From the NCBI RefSeq assembly GCF_900101265.1, contig NZ_FMZS01000004.1:434001-498000 (forward strand): DNA of 64,000 bases, read 5' to 3'. This DNA is from Massilia sp. PDC64. GTDB lineage: Bacteria > Pseudomonadota > Gammaproteobacteria > Burkholderiales > Burkholderiaceae_D. Position 1 is the first letter of the stretch, and the number at the start of each line of letters is the position of its first letter. Below, one piece after another: positions 8,979 through 19,081 of the stretch. The notes below the pieces were generated by a model. The model saw only the letters and a list, made by a program, of their open reading frames with translations. It searched no databases and had not been told where the DNA came from. The translations under genes and the position numbers were made by a program.

Positions 8979-9821
8979 GCCCGGGACGCCGTCCAGGCCG
9001 AGCCGGTCGGCGTGCGTGTAGCAGACGAAGTCGTTCCCGCGCGCGAACGCGAGCAGGGTCATCCCGGCCTTGTCCGCCAGTTCGACGGCGGCCAGCGTCG
9101 GTGCCGACATGCCGACCAGGGCCGGCACACCCGCCACGGCGGCCTTCTGCGCCATCTCGAAACTGACCCGGCTCGTGATCAACAGGAACCCGGTACCGGG
9201 TGCCACGCGCGCTCTCGCCATCGCCCCGATCACCTTGTCCAGCGCATTGTGGCGCCCGACGTCCTCGCGCACGATGTGCAGCGTGCCGTCCATGCCGCAC
9301 CAGGCGGCCGCATGAGCGGCACCCGTCAGCTTCGTCAGCTTTTGCTCGGCGCCGATCGCGCGCAAGGCACGCCGCACGCCGTCGACGTGGAACCCGGCTG
9401 CCTTCGCCAGCGTCGGCAACGTGCGGCAGACCTGGTCCAGGCTGTCGACGCCGCACAGGCCGCAGCCCGTGCGGCCCGTCAGGCTGCGGCGCCGCTCCTT
9501 GAGGGCCATGAACGCGCCGGCGGCGATCTCGATCTGGACGGCAATGCCGCCCGCGGTGCGCTCGACGTCGATCCCGTAGCACTGGCCCGGCCCCGCGATG
9601 ATCTCTTCGCTCAGCGAAAAACCGAGGGCGAAATCTTCCAGGTCGGCCGGCGTGGCCATCATGACGGCGTGGGAGATGCCGTTGTAGACCAGGGCGACGG
9701 GCACCTCGTCGACGACCTGGTCGTCCACTTCGGTCATTTCGCCCGCGCGCATGCGCAGCACACGTCGGGTGCGTGCGGGGGATGGCAAGGCGTCGGGATC
9801 GGGTTCAATGGGCGGCGTCAT
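8955..9821 (-). CDS. fdhD: Formate dehydrogenase accessory sulfurtransferase FdhD
   Basis: The product has 288 residues, the usual FdhD length. The conserved motif GCGLCG carries Cys120 and Cys123, the CxxC that passes sulfur from IscS to the bis-MGD molybdenum cofactor. Other family hallmarks are EVPVALVYNGISH, DFALGFSLSEEII, EDVGRHNALDKVIG and ITSRVSFEM. The ATG at 9821 is preferred; another lies 18 bp upstream, and neither has a strong ribosome binding site. It is divergent from an FdhF/YdeP-type oxidoreductase gene across 136 bp, so the two probably form a maturation factor and client pair. Confidence 0.95.
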   Translation of the reverse strand: MTPPIEPDPDALPSPARTRRVLRMRAGEMTEVDDQVVDEVPVALVYNGISHAVMMATPADLEDFALGFSLSEEIIAGPGQCYGIDVERTAGGIAVQIEIAAGAFMALKERRRSLTGRTGCGLCGVDSLDQVCRTLPTLAKAAGFHVDGVRRALRAIGAEQKLTKLTGAAHAAAWCGMDGTLHIVREDVGRHNALDKVIGAMARARVAPGTGFLLITSRVSFEMAQKAAVAGVPALVGMSAPTLAAVELADKAGMTLLAFARGNDFVCYTHADRLGLDGVPGSAGNERQ

Positions 9822-9957
9822 CGGCCCCGATGATACCATCCGGCGCCGCGCCGTACCGCGCAGCCGCGGATTTGCCGGATTTGCGTGTGCGCTGTCGAAC
9901 AGACATGGCCGCGCCATCGGATCAAGCTCCACGGTATCGCCCACTGGGAGTCCCATC

Positions 9958-12282
9958 ATGAGCAAGCAAGGCGGCAAACCGAACGAACCGAACGAACCGA
10001 ACGAACCGCAGATCCCGGCCGGCGGCTGGGGATCGCTGAAGGAAGTCAGTACGTACCTGCTGAAGGAGCGCGTCCCCCTCGAGGGCGCGCAATTGCTGAT
10101 GCAGCAGAACAAGCCGGACGGCTTCATGTGCGTGAGTTGTTCGTGGGCGAAGCCGGCCCACCCGCATCCGGCCGAATTCTGCGAAAGCGGGGCCAAGGCG
10201 ACCGCCTGGGAAATCACGAGCAAGCGCCTCGACCCCGAATTCTTCAAGCGCCACACCTTGCGCGAGCTGGAAGGCTGGAACGACCACGAACTCGAGGAAG
10301 CGGGCCGCCTCACGGTGCCCATGCGCTACGACGGCGCGCTGGACCGCTACGTGGAAATCACGTGGGACCGCGCATTTGCCGAAATCGGTGCCGAACTGCG
10401 CAAGATGGATCCGAAGCAGGTCGCGTTCTACAGCTCCGGCCGCGCCTCGCTGGAAACGTCGTACATGTACCAGTTGCTGGCGCGCATGTACGGCAACAAC
10501 AACCTGCCCGACAGTTCCAACATGTGCCACGAAAGCACGTCCGTCGCGCTGCCGAAGACGATCGGCGTGCCAATCGGGACCGTCGTGCTGGACGACTTCG
10601 AGCAGACCGACTGCATCTTCTTCTTCGGCCAGAACGTGGGCGTGAACAGCCCGCGCATGCTGCACCAGCTGCAGGAAGCGAGAAAGCGCGGCGTGCCCAT
10701 CGTCACGTTCAACCCGCTGCGCGAACGCGGTCTCGTCAGCTTCGTGAATCCGCAATCGCCCGTGGAGATGCTGAGCGGCCACGAGACCGTGATCAGCACC
10801 CAGTACCACCAGGTGAAGGCCGGCGGCGACGTGGCGGCACTGACGGGCCTCTGCAAGGCCGTGCTGGAGGCGGACGAGCGCACCCAGGCGACCGGCGGAC
10901 CGCGCGCCGTCGACACCGCCTTCATCGCAGAACATTGCCACGGCTTCGACGAGTTCGCGGCCGCCATGCGCGCCCGCACGTGGGACGAGATCGAGAAGGA
11001 ATCGGGCCTGACGCGGGCCCAGATCGAGCAGGCGGCGGGCACGTATCTCCATGCGAAGCAGGTGATCGGCATCTACGGCATGGGCCTCACGCAGCACCGC
11101 AACGGCGTGCTGAACGTGCAGATGCTCGTCAATTTCCTCCTGTTGCGGGGGAATATGGGCAAGCCGGGGGCCGGCATCTGCCCGGTGCGCGGCCACTCGA
11201 ACGTGCAGGGCCAGCGGACGGTCGGCATCACGGAAAAGCCGGAACTGGCGCCGCTCGACAAGCTGAAGGAGTTGTACGGTTTCGAGCCGCCGCGCGACAA
11301 GGGCATGAACACGGTCGAGATGTGCGAGGCGATCAAGGCCGGCAAGCTGCAGGCGCTCGTCAGCCTGGGCGGCAACCTCGTGCGGGCCGTGCCGGACCAC
11401 GGCCAGATGGACGCCGCCTGGCGCGCCATCCCGCTCACGGTGCAGGTCTCGACCAAGCTGAACCGCAGCCACCTCGTGCACGGCAGGACGGCGTACATCC
11501 TGCCCTGCCTGGGCCGCATCGAGATCGACCGCCAGGCCAGCGGCGAGCAATCCGTGTCGATGGAGGATTCGACGGGCTGCATGCACGGTTCGCGCGGGCG
11601 CGCCGAGCCGGCGGCGGACACGCTGCTGTCCGAGCCGGCCATCGTGGCCGGCATCGCGAAGGCGACGCTGGATCCGAATCCGAAGGTCGACTGGGATGCG
11701 TGGGTGGCCGATTATGCGAAAGTGCGCGACGCCATCGCGGCCACGTACCCGAAGATCTTCCACGACTTCAACGAGCGCATGTGGCAGCCGGGCGGCTTCC
11801 GCAAACCGCTCGCCGCAGCCGACCGCAAATGGAACACGCCGACCGGCAAGGCCAATTTCACCGTGCCCGACACGCTGTCGGCCGACCCCGACATGCCGGT
11901 GCCCGAGGACGCCCTGCGCCTGTTCACGGTCCGCAGCGACGGCCAGTTCAACACGACCATCTACAGCCTGGAAGACCGCTTCCGCGGCGTGCAGGACCGG
12001 CACGTCCTGTTCATGGCCGGCGCCGACATGGCCCGGCTGGGCCTGGCCGATGGTGACATTGTCACGGCCAGCACGGCCGTCGACGACGGCGTCGAACGGA
12101 CGGTCGAAGGCTTGCGGGTCGTGGAGTACAGCGTGCCGGCCGGCTGCGTGGCTGGTTATTTCCCGGAGTGTAATCCGCTGATTCCCCTCTGGCACTACGC
12201 GAAAGAGAGCAAGGTGCCGGCGGCGAAATCCATCGCGATCCGCGTCGAACGTACGGGCGGGACGGGCCGGGCACTGCACTGA
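9958..12282 (+). CDS. FdhF/YdeP-family molybdopterin oxidoreductase
   Basis: The product has 774 residues. The N-terminus has a short PNE triplet repeat (residues 8-17), then FMCVSCSWAKPAHPHPAEFC with Cys58, Cys61 and Cys75, the reduced cysteine set typical of the YdeP branch. The bis-MGD binding core follows (QVAFYSSGRASLE, SSNMCHESTS, FFGQNVGVNSPRMLHQL, IYGMGLTQHRNGVLNVQMLVN without interruption in the frame), and residues 660-774 form the C-terminal molydopterin dinucleotide-binding domain. The substrate of this branch is not established; in enterobacteria YdeP is linked to acid resistance. GGGAG lies upstream of the ATG. The divergent fdhD supports cofactor sulfuration. Confidence 0.92.
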   Translation: MSKQGGKPNEPNEPNEPQIPAGGWGSLKEVSTYLLKERVPLEGAQLLMQQNKPDGFMCVSCSWAKPAHPHPAEFCESGAKATAWEITSKRLDPEFFKRHTLRELEGWNDHELEEAGRLTVPMRYDGALDRYVEITWDRAFAEIGAELRKMDPKQVAFYSSGRASLETSYMYQLLARMYGNNNLPDSSNMCHESTSVALPKTIGVPIGTVVLDDFEQTDCIFFFGQNVGVNSPRMLHQLQEARKRGVPIVTFNPLRERGLVSFVNPQSPVEMLSGHETVISTQYHQVKAGGDVAALTGLCKAVLEADERTQATGGPRAVDTAFIAEHCHGFDEFAAAMRARTWDEIEKESGLTRAQIEQAAGTYLHAKQVIGIYGMGLTQHRNGVLNVQMLVNFLLLRGNMGKPGAGICPVRGHSNVQGQRTVGITEKPELAPLDKLKELYGFEPPRDKGMNTVEMCEAIKAGKLQALVSLGGNLVRAVPDHGQMDAAWRAIPLTVQVSTKLNRSHLVHGRTAYILPCLGRIEIDRQASGEQSVSMEDSTGCMHGSRGRAEPAADTLLSEPAIVAGIAKATLDPNPKVDWDAWVADYAKVRDAIAATYPKIFHDFNERMWQPGGFRKPLAAADRKWNTPTGKANFTVPDTLSADPDMPVPEDALRLFTVRSDGQFNTTIYSLEDRFRGVQDRHVLFMAGADMARLGLADGDIVTASTAVDDGVERTVEGLRVVEYSVPAGCVAGYFPECNPLIPLWHYAKESKVPAAKSIAIRVERTGGTGRALH

Positions 12283-12391
12283 CTGTTGCCATTTTGGTAT
12301 TACCGAGTAAATATTGCTGTCATAGATTGTGATTATTTGATAGATTCCTAAGTGCATCAAACGGAATCTTTCAACACATGATCTGGCAGCC

Positions 12392-13006
12392 ATGACATCG
12401 CCCCACCGCCCGCCTTCACCGGAACCCGGTTTCGACGCCGCCGCGTACTGCAATACGCGGCAGGCGGCCGCGATGCTGGGCGTATCGCACCGCACGGTCC
12501 AGTTGTGGGTGGAAAGCGGCACCCTGGAAGCGTGGAAGACGGCCGGCGGCCACCGGCGCATCGCGCTGGCGTCGATCGAGCGTCATGTCGAGCGCCGGCG
12601 CCAGGCGATGCTGGAGCGGGCGGCGCCCACGCGCTACAAGGTACTGCTCGTGGACGACGACGCGTCGACGCTGGCGCTGTTCGAGACGGCGATGTCAGGC
12701 TGGGACCTGCCGCTGGACATCGTCCGTGCCGGCAACGGCTTCGAAGCCTTGATCCGTATCGGCGAGACGCGGCCGCACCTGCTCGTCGGCGACCTCAGCA
12801 TGCCGGGCGTGGACGGCCTGCGCATGGTCCGCACACTGCGCACGAGCGAGGCGTACCGCGACATGGCGATCGTCGTCACCACCGGGCTGGATCCGGCCAC
12901 GATCCGGGCCATGGGCCTGCCGGACGACATCCCCGTACTGTCCAAGCCGGTGGCGCCGGAGGCGCTGCGGGCAGCCATCGACGAGGTCCTGCACGCCGAA
13001 CGGTGA
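12392..13006 (+). CDS. Response regulator with N-terminal excisionase/MerR-like HTH and C-terminal receiver
   Basis: The product has 204 residues in inverted order compared with most response regulators. Residues 19-70 form an excisionase/MerR-type winged helix (TRQAAAMLGVSHRTVQLWVE, then AGGHRRI). Residues 82-200 form a receiver domain with the acidic trio Asp88-90, phospho-acceptor Asp134 in GDLSMPGVDG, Thr164 and Lys185. All key receiver residues are intact, so phosphorylation is expected. No histidine kinase is adjacent. The AT-rich 108-bp gap before the gene probably holds its promoter. It could regulate the molybdoenzyme gene upstream, but nothing shows this directly. Confidence 0.9.
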   Translation: MTSPHRPPSPEPGFDAAAYCNTRQAAAMLGVSHRTVQLWVESGTLEAWKTAGGHRRIALASIERHVERRRQAMLERAAPTRYKVLLVDDDASTLALFETAMSGWDLPLDIVRAGNGFEALIRIGETRPHLLVGDLSMPGVDGLRMVRTLRTSEAYRDMAIVVTTGLDPATIRAMGLPDDIPVLSKPVAPEALRAAIDEVLHAER

Positions 13007-13031
13007 CATAAACCCTTGATCTGGCTATAAT
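13003..13031 (+). promoter_or_regulatory. Sigma-70 promoter for rlhA
   Basis: GTGACA (13003-13008) and TATAAT (13026-13031) are separated by exactly 17 bp, near the sigma-70 optimum. The -35 box overlaps the stop of the preceding regulator gene, and the -10 box lies about 30 bp before the rlhA ATG. Confidence 0.7.
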
Positions 13032-13061
13032 TTCCGCCTTCGTCAGCCAGGATCACCCGCC

Positions 13062-15032
13062 ATGTCACTGCTCGCCCACCAGCTCGAACTGCTGTCCCCC
13101 GCCAAAACCGCCGAGATCGGCCGCGAAGCCATCCTGCACGGCGCGGACGCGGTCTACATCGGCGGGCCCGCATTCGGGGCGCGCCACAACGCCAGCAACA
13201 CGCTGGAAGACATCGCCGCCCTCGTCGAATTCGCGCACCGCTACCGCGCGCGCATCTTCGTGACGATGAACACGATCCTGCACGACGCCGAGCTGGAGAC
13301 GGCCGAGAAGCAGATCCGCCAGCTGTACGACGCCGGCGTCGACGCACTGATCGTGCAGGACATGGCGATGTTCGAGATGGACCTGCCGCCGATCCAGCTG
13401 CACGCCAGCACCCAGTGCGACATCCGCACCGTGGAAAAGGCGAAGTTCCTGTCGCAGGTCGGCTTTTCCCAGCTCGTGCTGGCGCGCGAACTGACCATCG
13501 AGCAGATCCGCGCGATCCGCGCCGAGGTCGACACGCCCCTCGAGTACTTCGTCCACGGCGCGCTGTGCGTGGCGTTCTCCGGCCAGTGCTACATCTCGCA
13601 CGCGGACACGGGCCGCAGCGCCAACCGCGGCGACTGCTCGCAGGCGTGCCGCCTGCCGTACACGCTGTCCGACGGCCAGGGCCGTGTCGTCGCCTACGAA
13701 AAACACCTGCTGTCGATGAAGGACAATGACCAGAGCCGCAACCTGGAAGCGCTCGTCGACGCCGGCATCCGCTCGTTCAAGATCGAAGGCCGCTACAAGG
13801 ACATGGGCTACGTGAAGAACATCACGGCCCATTACCGCCTGCTGCTGGACGAGATCCTCGAACGCCGCCCGGAACTGGCGCGCGCGTCGAGCGGCCGGAC
13901 CCAGGTCATGTTCACGCCGGACGTCGACAAGAACTTCCACCGCGGCCACACGGATTATTTCGCCCAGGGCCGCCAGCAGACGATCGGCGCGTTCGATTCG
14001 CCCAAGTACGTGGGCGTGGAGCTGGGCACCGTCGCGCGCATCGGCGGCGACAATTTCGATCTCGTCACGAATGCCCCCATGGCCAACGGCGACGGTTTGA
14101 ACTACATGCACAAGCGCGAGACCGTCGGCATCCAGGCGAACACCGTACAAAAGCTGTCCGAGGACGCGGAAGGCCAGCGCTGGCGCGTGTTCCCGAACGA
14201 GGGCCTGTCCACCCTGCCGGGCCTGAAGGTCGGCACCGTCATCCACCGCAACCGCGACCACCAGTGGGAAGCGGCCCTCACCAAGAAGTCGTCCGACCGC
14301 AAGGTGCGTGCGGACCTGCGCCTCGAAGACGGCGCCGGTGGCCTGCGCCTGACCGTCACCGACGAGGATGGCATCACGACGACGACCGAGGCGGCGCTGG
14401 CGCTGCAGCCGGCCCAGCAGGCCGACCAGGCACTGGCGGGCCTGCGCGCGAGCCTGGGCAAGCTGGGCAACACGATGTTCGAGGCGGGCACGATCGACAT
14501 CGCGCTGTCGCAGCCGTGGTTCGTCCCGGCGAGCGCCATCAACGGCCTGCGCCGCGACGCCATCGCCGCCCAGGAAGCGGCGCGTCTCGCGGCCTGGCAG
14601 CGTCCGGAGCGGGCGCAACCCGTCGAACCGCCGGCCACGTATCCGGAAACGCAACTGAGCTACCTGGCCAACGTCTACAACGACAAGGCCCGCGCGTTCT
14701 ACCACAAGCACGGCGTGCAGCTGATCGCGGCCGCGTACGAGGCGCACGAGGAACCGGGCGAGGTGTCGCTGATGATCACGAAGCACTGCCTGCGCTTCTC
14801 GTTCAACCTGTGCCCCAAGCAGGCCAAGGGTGTGCAGGGCGTGCAGGGCCAGGTGCGCGCCGAGCCGATGACGCTCGTGTCCGGCGACGAGAAGTACACG
14901 CTGAAATTCGATTGCAAGCCGTGCGAGATGCACGTGATCGGCGCAATGAAACCGGGCATCCTGAATTCGCCGCCGCCGTCCGCCATTCCGTACAGCCCGC
15001 TCGTGTTCCACCGCCAGCGTCCGCGCGCCTGA
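13062..15032 (+). CDS. rlhA: Peptidase U32-family 23S rRNA hydroxylase RlhA-like
   Basis: The product has 656 residues, close to E. coli RlhA (YdcP) and much longer than the tRNA hydroxylase TrhP (YegQ). The N-terminus (LELLSPAKTAEIGREAILHG) is the U32 signature start, and the region around residues 160-200 has the family Cys-rich segment with GALCVAFSGQCYIS and NRGDCSQACR. Residues after about 380 form the DUF3656 and C-terminal region, ending with Cys pairs NLCPKQ and CKPCEMH. The family makes 5-hydroxycytidine at 23S rRNA position 2501 in E. coli and likely uses an iron-sulfur cofactor. It has its own sigma-70 promoter. Confidence 0.88.
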   Translation: MSLLAHQLELLSPAKTAEIGREAILHGADAVYIGGPAFGARHNASNTLEDIAALVEFAHRYRARIFVTMNTILHDAELETAEKQIRQLYDAGVDALIVQDMAMFEMDLPPIQLHASTQCDIRTVEKAKFLSQVGFSQLVLARELTIEQIRAIRAEVDTPLEYFVHGALCVAFSGQCYISHADTGRSANRGDCSQACRLPYTLSDGQGRVVAYEKHLLSMKDNDQSRNLEALVDAGIRSFKIEGRYKDMGYVKNITAHYRLLLDEILERRPELARASSGRTQVMFTPDVDKNFHRGHTDYFAQGRQQTIGAFDSPKYVGVELGTVARIGGDNFDLVTNAPMANGDGLNYMHKRETVGIQANTVQKLSEDAEGQRWRVFPNEGLSTLPGLKVGTVIHRNRDHQWEAALTKKSSDRKVRADLRLEDGAGGLRLTVTDEDGITTTTEAALALQPAQQADQALAGLRASLGKLGNTMFEAGTIDIALSQPWFVPASAINGLRRDAIAAQEAARLAAWQRPERAQPVEPPATYPETQLSYLANVYNDKARAFYHKHGVQLIAAAYEAHEEPGEVSLMITKHCLRFSFNLCPKQAKGVQGVQGQVRAEPMTLVSGDEKYTLKFDCKPCEMHVIGAMKPGILNSPPPSAIPYSPLVFHRQRPRA

Positions 15033-15040
15033 GGCCACCG

Positions 15041-15469
15041 ATGATCCTGCGCACTTCTCTACTCCTGGCCCTGCTGGGGGCCACGGGCGTCGCCCTGGCC
15101 GACGACGCCGCGATCCTGGCCTGTCGCAACCTGACCGACGGCGCCGCGCGCCTGGCCTGCTACGACACGATTCCCGTCGCGGCCCGTCCGGCGGCCGCCG
15201 CCGCGCAATCGTTCGGCCTCGAGCAAAAGCAGCCCGAGGAACCGGCCCGCTCGATCACGAGCACCATCGTCGGCAACTTCGCCGGCTGGGGCCCGTCCAC
15301 GCTGTTCACCCTCGCCAACGGCCAGGTGTGGAAAGTCGTCGACGGCAGTTCGGCCGACCTGGCGCCCGTCAGCAATCCGCCGGTCAAGATCGTGCGCAAT
15401 ATCTTCGGCACCATGTTCCTCGAGATCGAAGGGACCAACGCATCGCCCAAGGTCCGGCGCGTGCGCTGA
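15041..15469 (+). CDS. Small secreted protein, possibly co-transcribed with rlhA
   Basis: The product has 142 residues with a signal peptide ending near VALAD (residue 21). The mature part begins AAILACRNLTDGAARLACYD, a two-Cys motif seen in many uncharacterised proteobacterial periplasmic proteins, followed by a small beta-rich domain (FTLANGQVWKVVDG, PPVKIVRNIFGTMFLEIEG). The gene starts eight bases after the rlhA stop, so co-transcription is likely. The function is unknown. Confidence 0.8.
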   Translation: MILRTSLLLALLGATGVALADDAAILACRNLTDGAARLACYDTIPVAARPAAAAAQSFGLEQKQPEEPARSITSTIVGNFAGWGPSTLFTLANGQVWKVVDGSSADLAPVSNPPVKIVRNIFGTMFLEIEGTNASPKVRRVR

Positions 15470-15493
15470 CCACTTTCACGCTTCGTCCACAGC

Positions 15494-15513
15494 GCTCGTG
15501 CCTTCGCACGAGC
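15494..15513. other. Perfect stem-loop in intergenic region
   Basis: GCTCGTGC and GCACGAGC form an 8-bp perfect stem with a CTTC tetraloop, 25 bp after the small secreted protein gene. No T-run follows, so it is not a clear intrinsic terminator, but it may protect the 3' end of the transcript. Confidence 0.45.
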
Positions 15514-15700
15514 CTGTCGCTTCCGGGCTGCGTCCGCCTTCGGTGCACCCGGCCGTCCCGCTAAGATGGCCGTAACGGCGCTTCGACAAGCCGTATCAGG
15601 AGACACGGGCCCGCACGCCCACCGTGCGCACGCAACCCCGCCGCCGTCCCGCCGTGGTATGCCATGGCGTGCGTCGGCCATGCCTCCCCGGAGATGGACC

Positions 15701-17014
<1,314 letters not shown>

Positions 17015-17101
17015 CGGCTGGCGCCCGTAGCGGCCCCGGGCACTGTCCAGACGAGCTCGTGCGTTGCATACCGACGAGCGACGCACCTGTACCGCCCCGT
17101 T

Positions 17102-17137
17102 GACAGCCTGTCGGCAAGCGACGTCGACAGGTATGTC
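17102..17137. promoter_or_regulatory. Candidate enhancer: paired GACA/TGTC inverted repeats (module 1)
   Basis: Two inverted repeats: GACA-GCC-TGTC at 17102-17112 and GACA-GGTA-TGTC at 17126-17137. The second module has the same pair type (spacers of three and four bases) upstream of its sigma-54 promoter. They lie about 85-110 bp before the -24 element, a normal distance for an enhancer-binding protein. Confidence 0.55.
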
Positions 17138-17183
17138 GGGCATTCCCACGAGCCTTTCGGACGGGTCCGACAGGTCCACCGCA

Positions 17184-17196
17184 AATCAACGGGTTA
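17184..17196 (+). promoter_or_regulatory. IHF-like site (module 1)
   Basis: AATCAACGGGTTA fits the IHF consensus WATCAANNNNTTR at every defined position. It lies between the putative enhancer and the sigma-54 promoter, where DNA bending by IHF is usual. Confidence 0.6.
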
Positions 17197-17214
17197 GCGC
17201 GGGCAAGCACGACC

Positions 17215-17229
17215 TGGCACCGATCCTGC
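17215..17229 (+). promoter_or_regulatory. Sigma-54 promoter of the glycine-rich gene (module 1)
   Basis: TGGCACCGATCCTGC has the invariant GG and GC exactly 10 bp apart and a full TGGCAC -24 box. It is 63 bp before the ATG at 17292. A start of transcription near 17241 is expected. Confidence 0.75.
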
Positions 17230-17238
17230 GAATGCATG

Positions 17239-17262
17239 CGTGCCGGCGCGATCGCCGGTACG
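17239..17262 (+). promoter_or_regulatory. Hairpin at the predicted 5' end of the module 1 transcript
   Basis: CGTGCCGGCG and CGCCGGTACG pair (one G-U) around a CGAT loop, within two bases of the transcription start predicted from the sigma-54 promoter. Module 2 has a hairpin in the same place. A 5'-terminal hairpin of this kind can protect an mRNA from decay. Confidence 0.5.
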
Positions 17263-17291
17263 TCAAGGACTCACATAGAGAGGAAAACCGA

Positions 17292-18653
17292 ATGAAGAAG
17301 ACCATGCTCGTCACCGCACTGACGCTCGCGTATTCGCTGAGCGCCCATGCCGGTACCGCCACGAACACCAGCACCACCTACGACCACGCGACGACGAACG
17401 TCACGCAGAACGACAACAGCATCCATAACGCCACATCGACGGCGACAACGACCTCGACAACGACCACCACCAACACATCGACGGCGAACGCCACCACGAC
17501 ACTGACCGGCAACGTCAGCGGCAACACGATCGGCGGGATCGGCAACACGGCCGTGAACAACGGCGGCGCCAATGGCGCGGGCCTGGCCGGCGGTGCGGGC
17601 GGCGCCGGCACGGGCGGCTCGCTCAGCGCCACGGGCGGCTTCGGCGGCACGGCGACGGGCGCCAGCGGCGCCGCCGGCGCGGCGGGCGGCACGGCGGCCA
17701 ACGGCCCCGCCGTCAACGGTCCCGCGACCGGCGGTACGGCCTTCGCAGGACCCGGCGGCGCCGGTGGCGCGGGCGGCCTGGCCGCAAGCGGTGCAGGTGG
17801 CGCAGGTGCCGCCGGCGGTACGGGCGGCGCGAGCGGCAGCCTGGCCGGCGGCGGGATCGGCGGCACCGGCGGCGCGGGCGGCTCGGCCGCGGGCGGCAAC
17901 GGCGGCTCCAGCTTCCCGGCCGGATCGAACGGCGGCCCCAGCAGCGGCGCACTCGGCGGCGCGGGTGGCGCCGGCGTCGGCGGACTGGCGCTCGGTGGCG
18001 CCGGCGGTAGCGGCGGTGGCGGCGGCCTGCTCGGCAACGGCGGCGACGGTGGCTACGGCGGTGCCGCGACCGCGGGCGGGGGCTATGGCGCGGCCGGCGG
18101 CGGCGCCTCCAGCGGCCGCGGCGGCGATGGCGGCCCGTTGACGAGCACGGCCGGCAATGGTGCCGCCAACACGGGCGGCGCCGGCGGGTCTGGCGGCGGG
18201 GCCGGCGGCGGCAGCGCGACCGCGGGTGCCGGCGGCCACGGCGGTGCCGGCGGCGCAGGCGGTGCGAGCGGCTACGCCACCTCCACGGGGGGTAATGGCG
18301 CGTACGGCGGCGACGCGACGGGTGGCGCGGCGTCGAACGGCCCGGCCACCGTGGGCGACACCTACGGCGGCGCGGGCGGCCATGGCGGTGCCGGCGGCAC
18401 GAACACGGGCGGCGCCGGCGGCTCGCTGGACTCGATCACGGCCGGCTACGGCATCGGCGGCGCGGGCGGCAGCGCGAGCGGCGGCAACGGCGGTACGAAC
18501 GGCGTCCACGCCGGCACGTTCGACATGTCGAACAAGATGAGCGGCACCGGCCAGTCGGCCGCGGGCGTGCTGGTGATCAGCCAGAACTCCGGCCTCTCGT
18601 CGCTCGTCCAGCAGAGCGTGAACGTCCAGAGCAACCTGGCGCTGGGCCACTGA
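17292..18653 (+). CDS. Secreted glycine/alanine-rich PGRS-like protein, presumed fibre subunit (module 1)
   Basis: The product has 453 residues. A signal peptide (MKKTMLVTALTLAYSLSAHA) is followed by a short Thr/Asn-rich segment (21-70), then LTGNVSGNTIGGIGNTAVNN. Residues 85-400 are irregular GGA/GGX repeats interrupted by Thr/Ser. The last 50 residues form a conserved module (AGTFDMSNKMSGTGQSAAG, then VISQNSGLSSLVQQSVNVQS) that is nearly identical in the paralog at 23429. AGAGAGGA precedes the ATG. There is no PE domain, so resemblance to mycobacterial PE_PGRS proteins is compositional. By position it corresponds to FapC, the amyloid fibre subunit of Pseudomonas. A fibre role is inferred. 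Confidence 0.8.
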   Translation: MKKTMLVTALTLAYSLSAHAGTATNTSTTYDHATTNVTQNDNSIHNATSTATTTSTTTTTNTSTANATTTLTGNVSGNTIGGIGNTAVNNGGANGAGLAGGAGGAGTGGSLSATGGFGGTATGASGAAGAAGGTAANGPAVNGPATGGTAFAGPGGAGGAGGLAASGAGGAGAAGGTGGASGSLAGGGIGGTGGAGGSAAGGNGGSSFPAGSNGGPSSGALGGAGGAGVGGLALGGAGGSGGGGGLLGNGGDGGYGGAATAGGGYGAAGGGASSGRGGDGGPLTSTAGNGAANTGGAGGSGGGAGGGSATAGAGGHGGAGGAGGASGYATSTGGNGAYGGDATGGAASNGPATVGDTYGGAGGHGGAGGTNTGGAGGSLDSITAGYGIGGAGGSASGGNGGTNGVHAGTFDMSNKMSGTGQSAAGVLVISQNSGLSSLVQQSVNVQSNLALGH

Positions 18654-18664
18654 CGCGCCGTACG

Positions 18665-18694
18665 ACTGCCGTGCCCGCGGGCACGGCAGTTTTT
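18665..18694 (+). terminator. Intra-operon terminator after glycine-rich gene (module 1)
   Basis: ACTGCCGTGCCC and GGGCACGGCAGT form a 12-bp perfect stem with a GC loop followed by TTTTT, 12 bp after the stop. As the gene for the next secreted protein begins 19 bp later on the same strand, partial read-through would set fibre protein far above secretion factors. Confidence 0.85.
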
Positions 18695-18712
18695 CCATGA
18701 CCGGAGTCTCGC

Positions 18713-19081
18713 ATGCATCGAATCATTCAAGCTTTCATCGTGTTCGCGTCGCTCGCGCCGGTGGCCTGGGCCGCGCCGGACGCGGACGTCGCCACCCGGG
18801 CGGCGGCCCGCGCCCTGTTCCGTCCCGACAACGCGATCTCCGCGCAAGCAGGCAGGCAGGACGGGTTGCTGTCCCGCCAGCGCGGCGGCACGGACACCCG
18901 CAACGACGCGCGCATCGACGGCGCGGTAGCCACGAACACGGCCGTCAACGTCGCCACCGGTGCCAACAGCATCGATGCCGGCTCGTTCGCGCACATGGCC
19001 GGCATCCCCGTCGTCATCCAGAACACAGGTGCGAACGTGCTGATCCAGAACGCCACCATCATCAACCTGCAATTCAAATGA
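18713..19081 (+). CDS. Small secreted RGG-motif protein (module 1)
   Basis: The product has 122 residues with a signal peptide ending at AWA (residue 20). Residues 53-59 read LSRQRGG, a double-glycine motif with Leu at -7 and Arg at -3. The C-terminal half (TAVNVATGANSIDAG, then GIPVVIQNTGANVLIQNATI) is Asn/Gln/Val/Ile-rich and resembles a curlin-type Q-x-G-x-x-N strand pattern. It is nearly the same as the paralog at 25801. The stop overlaps the start of the C39 peptidase gene as ATGA, so the two are translationally coupled. It could be a minor fibre subunit, nucleator or chaperone; it is not a recognised named family. Confidence 0.8.
   Translation: MHRIIQAFIVFASLAPVAWAAPDADVATRAAARALFRPDNAISAQAGRQDGLLSRQRGGTDTRNDARIDGAVATNTAVNVATGANSIDAGSFAHMAGIPVVIQNTGANVLIQNATIINLQFK

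Noticed and set aside
15494-15513. Intrinsic terminator after the small secreted protein gene
   Set aside because: The stem is perfect but no T-run follows on either strand, so it is listed only as a stem-loop.
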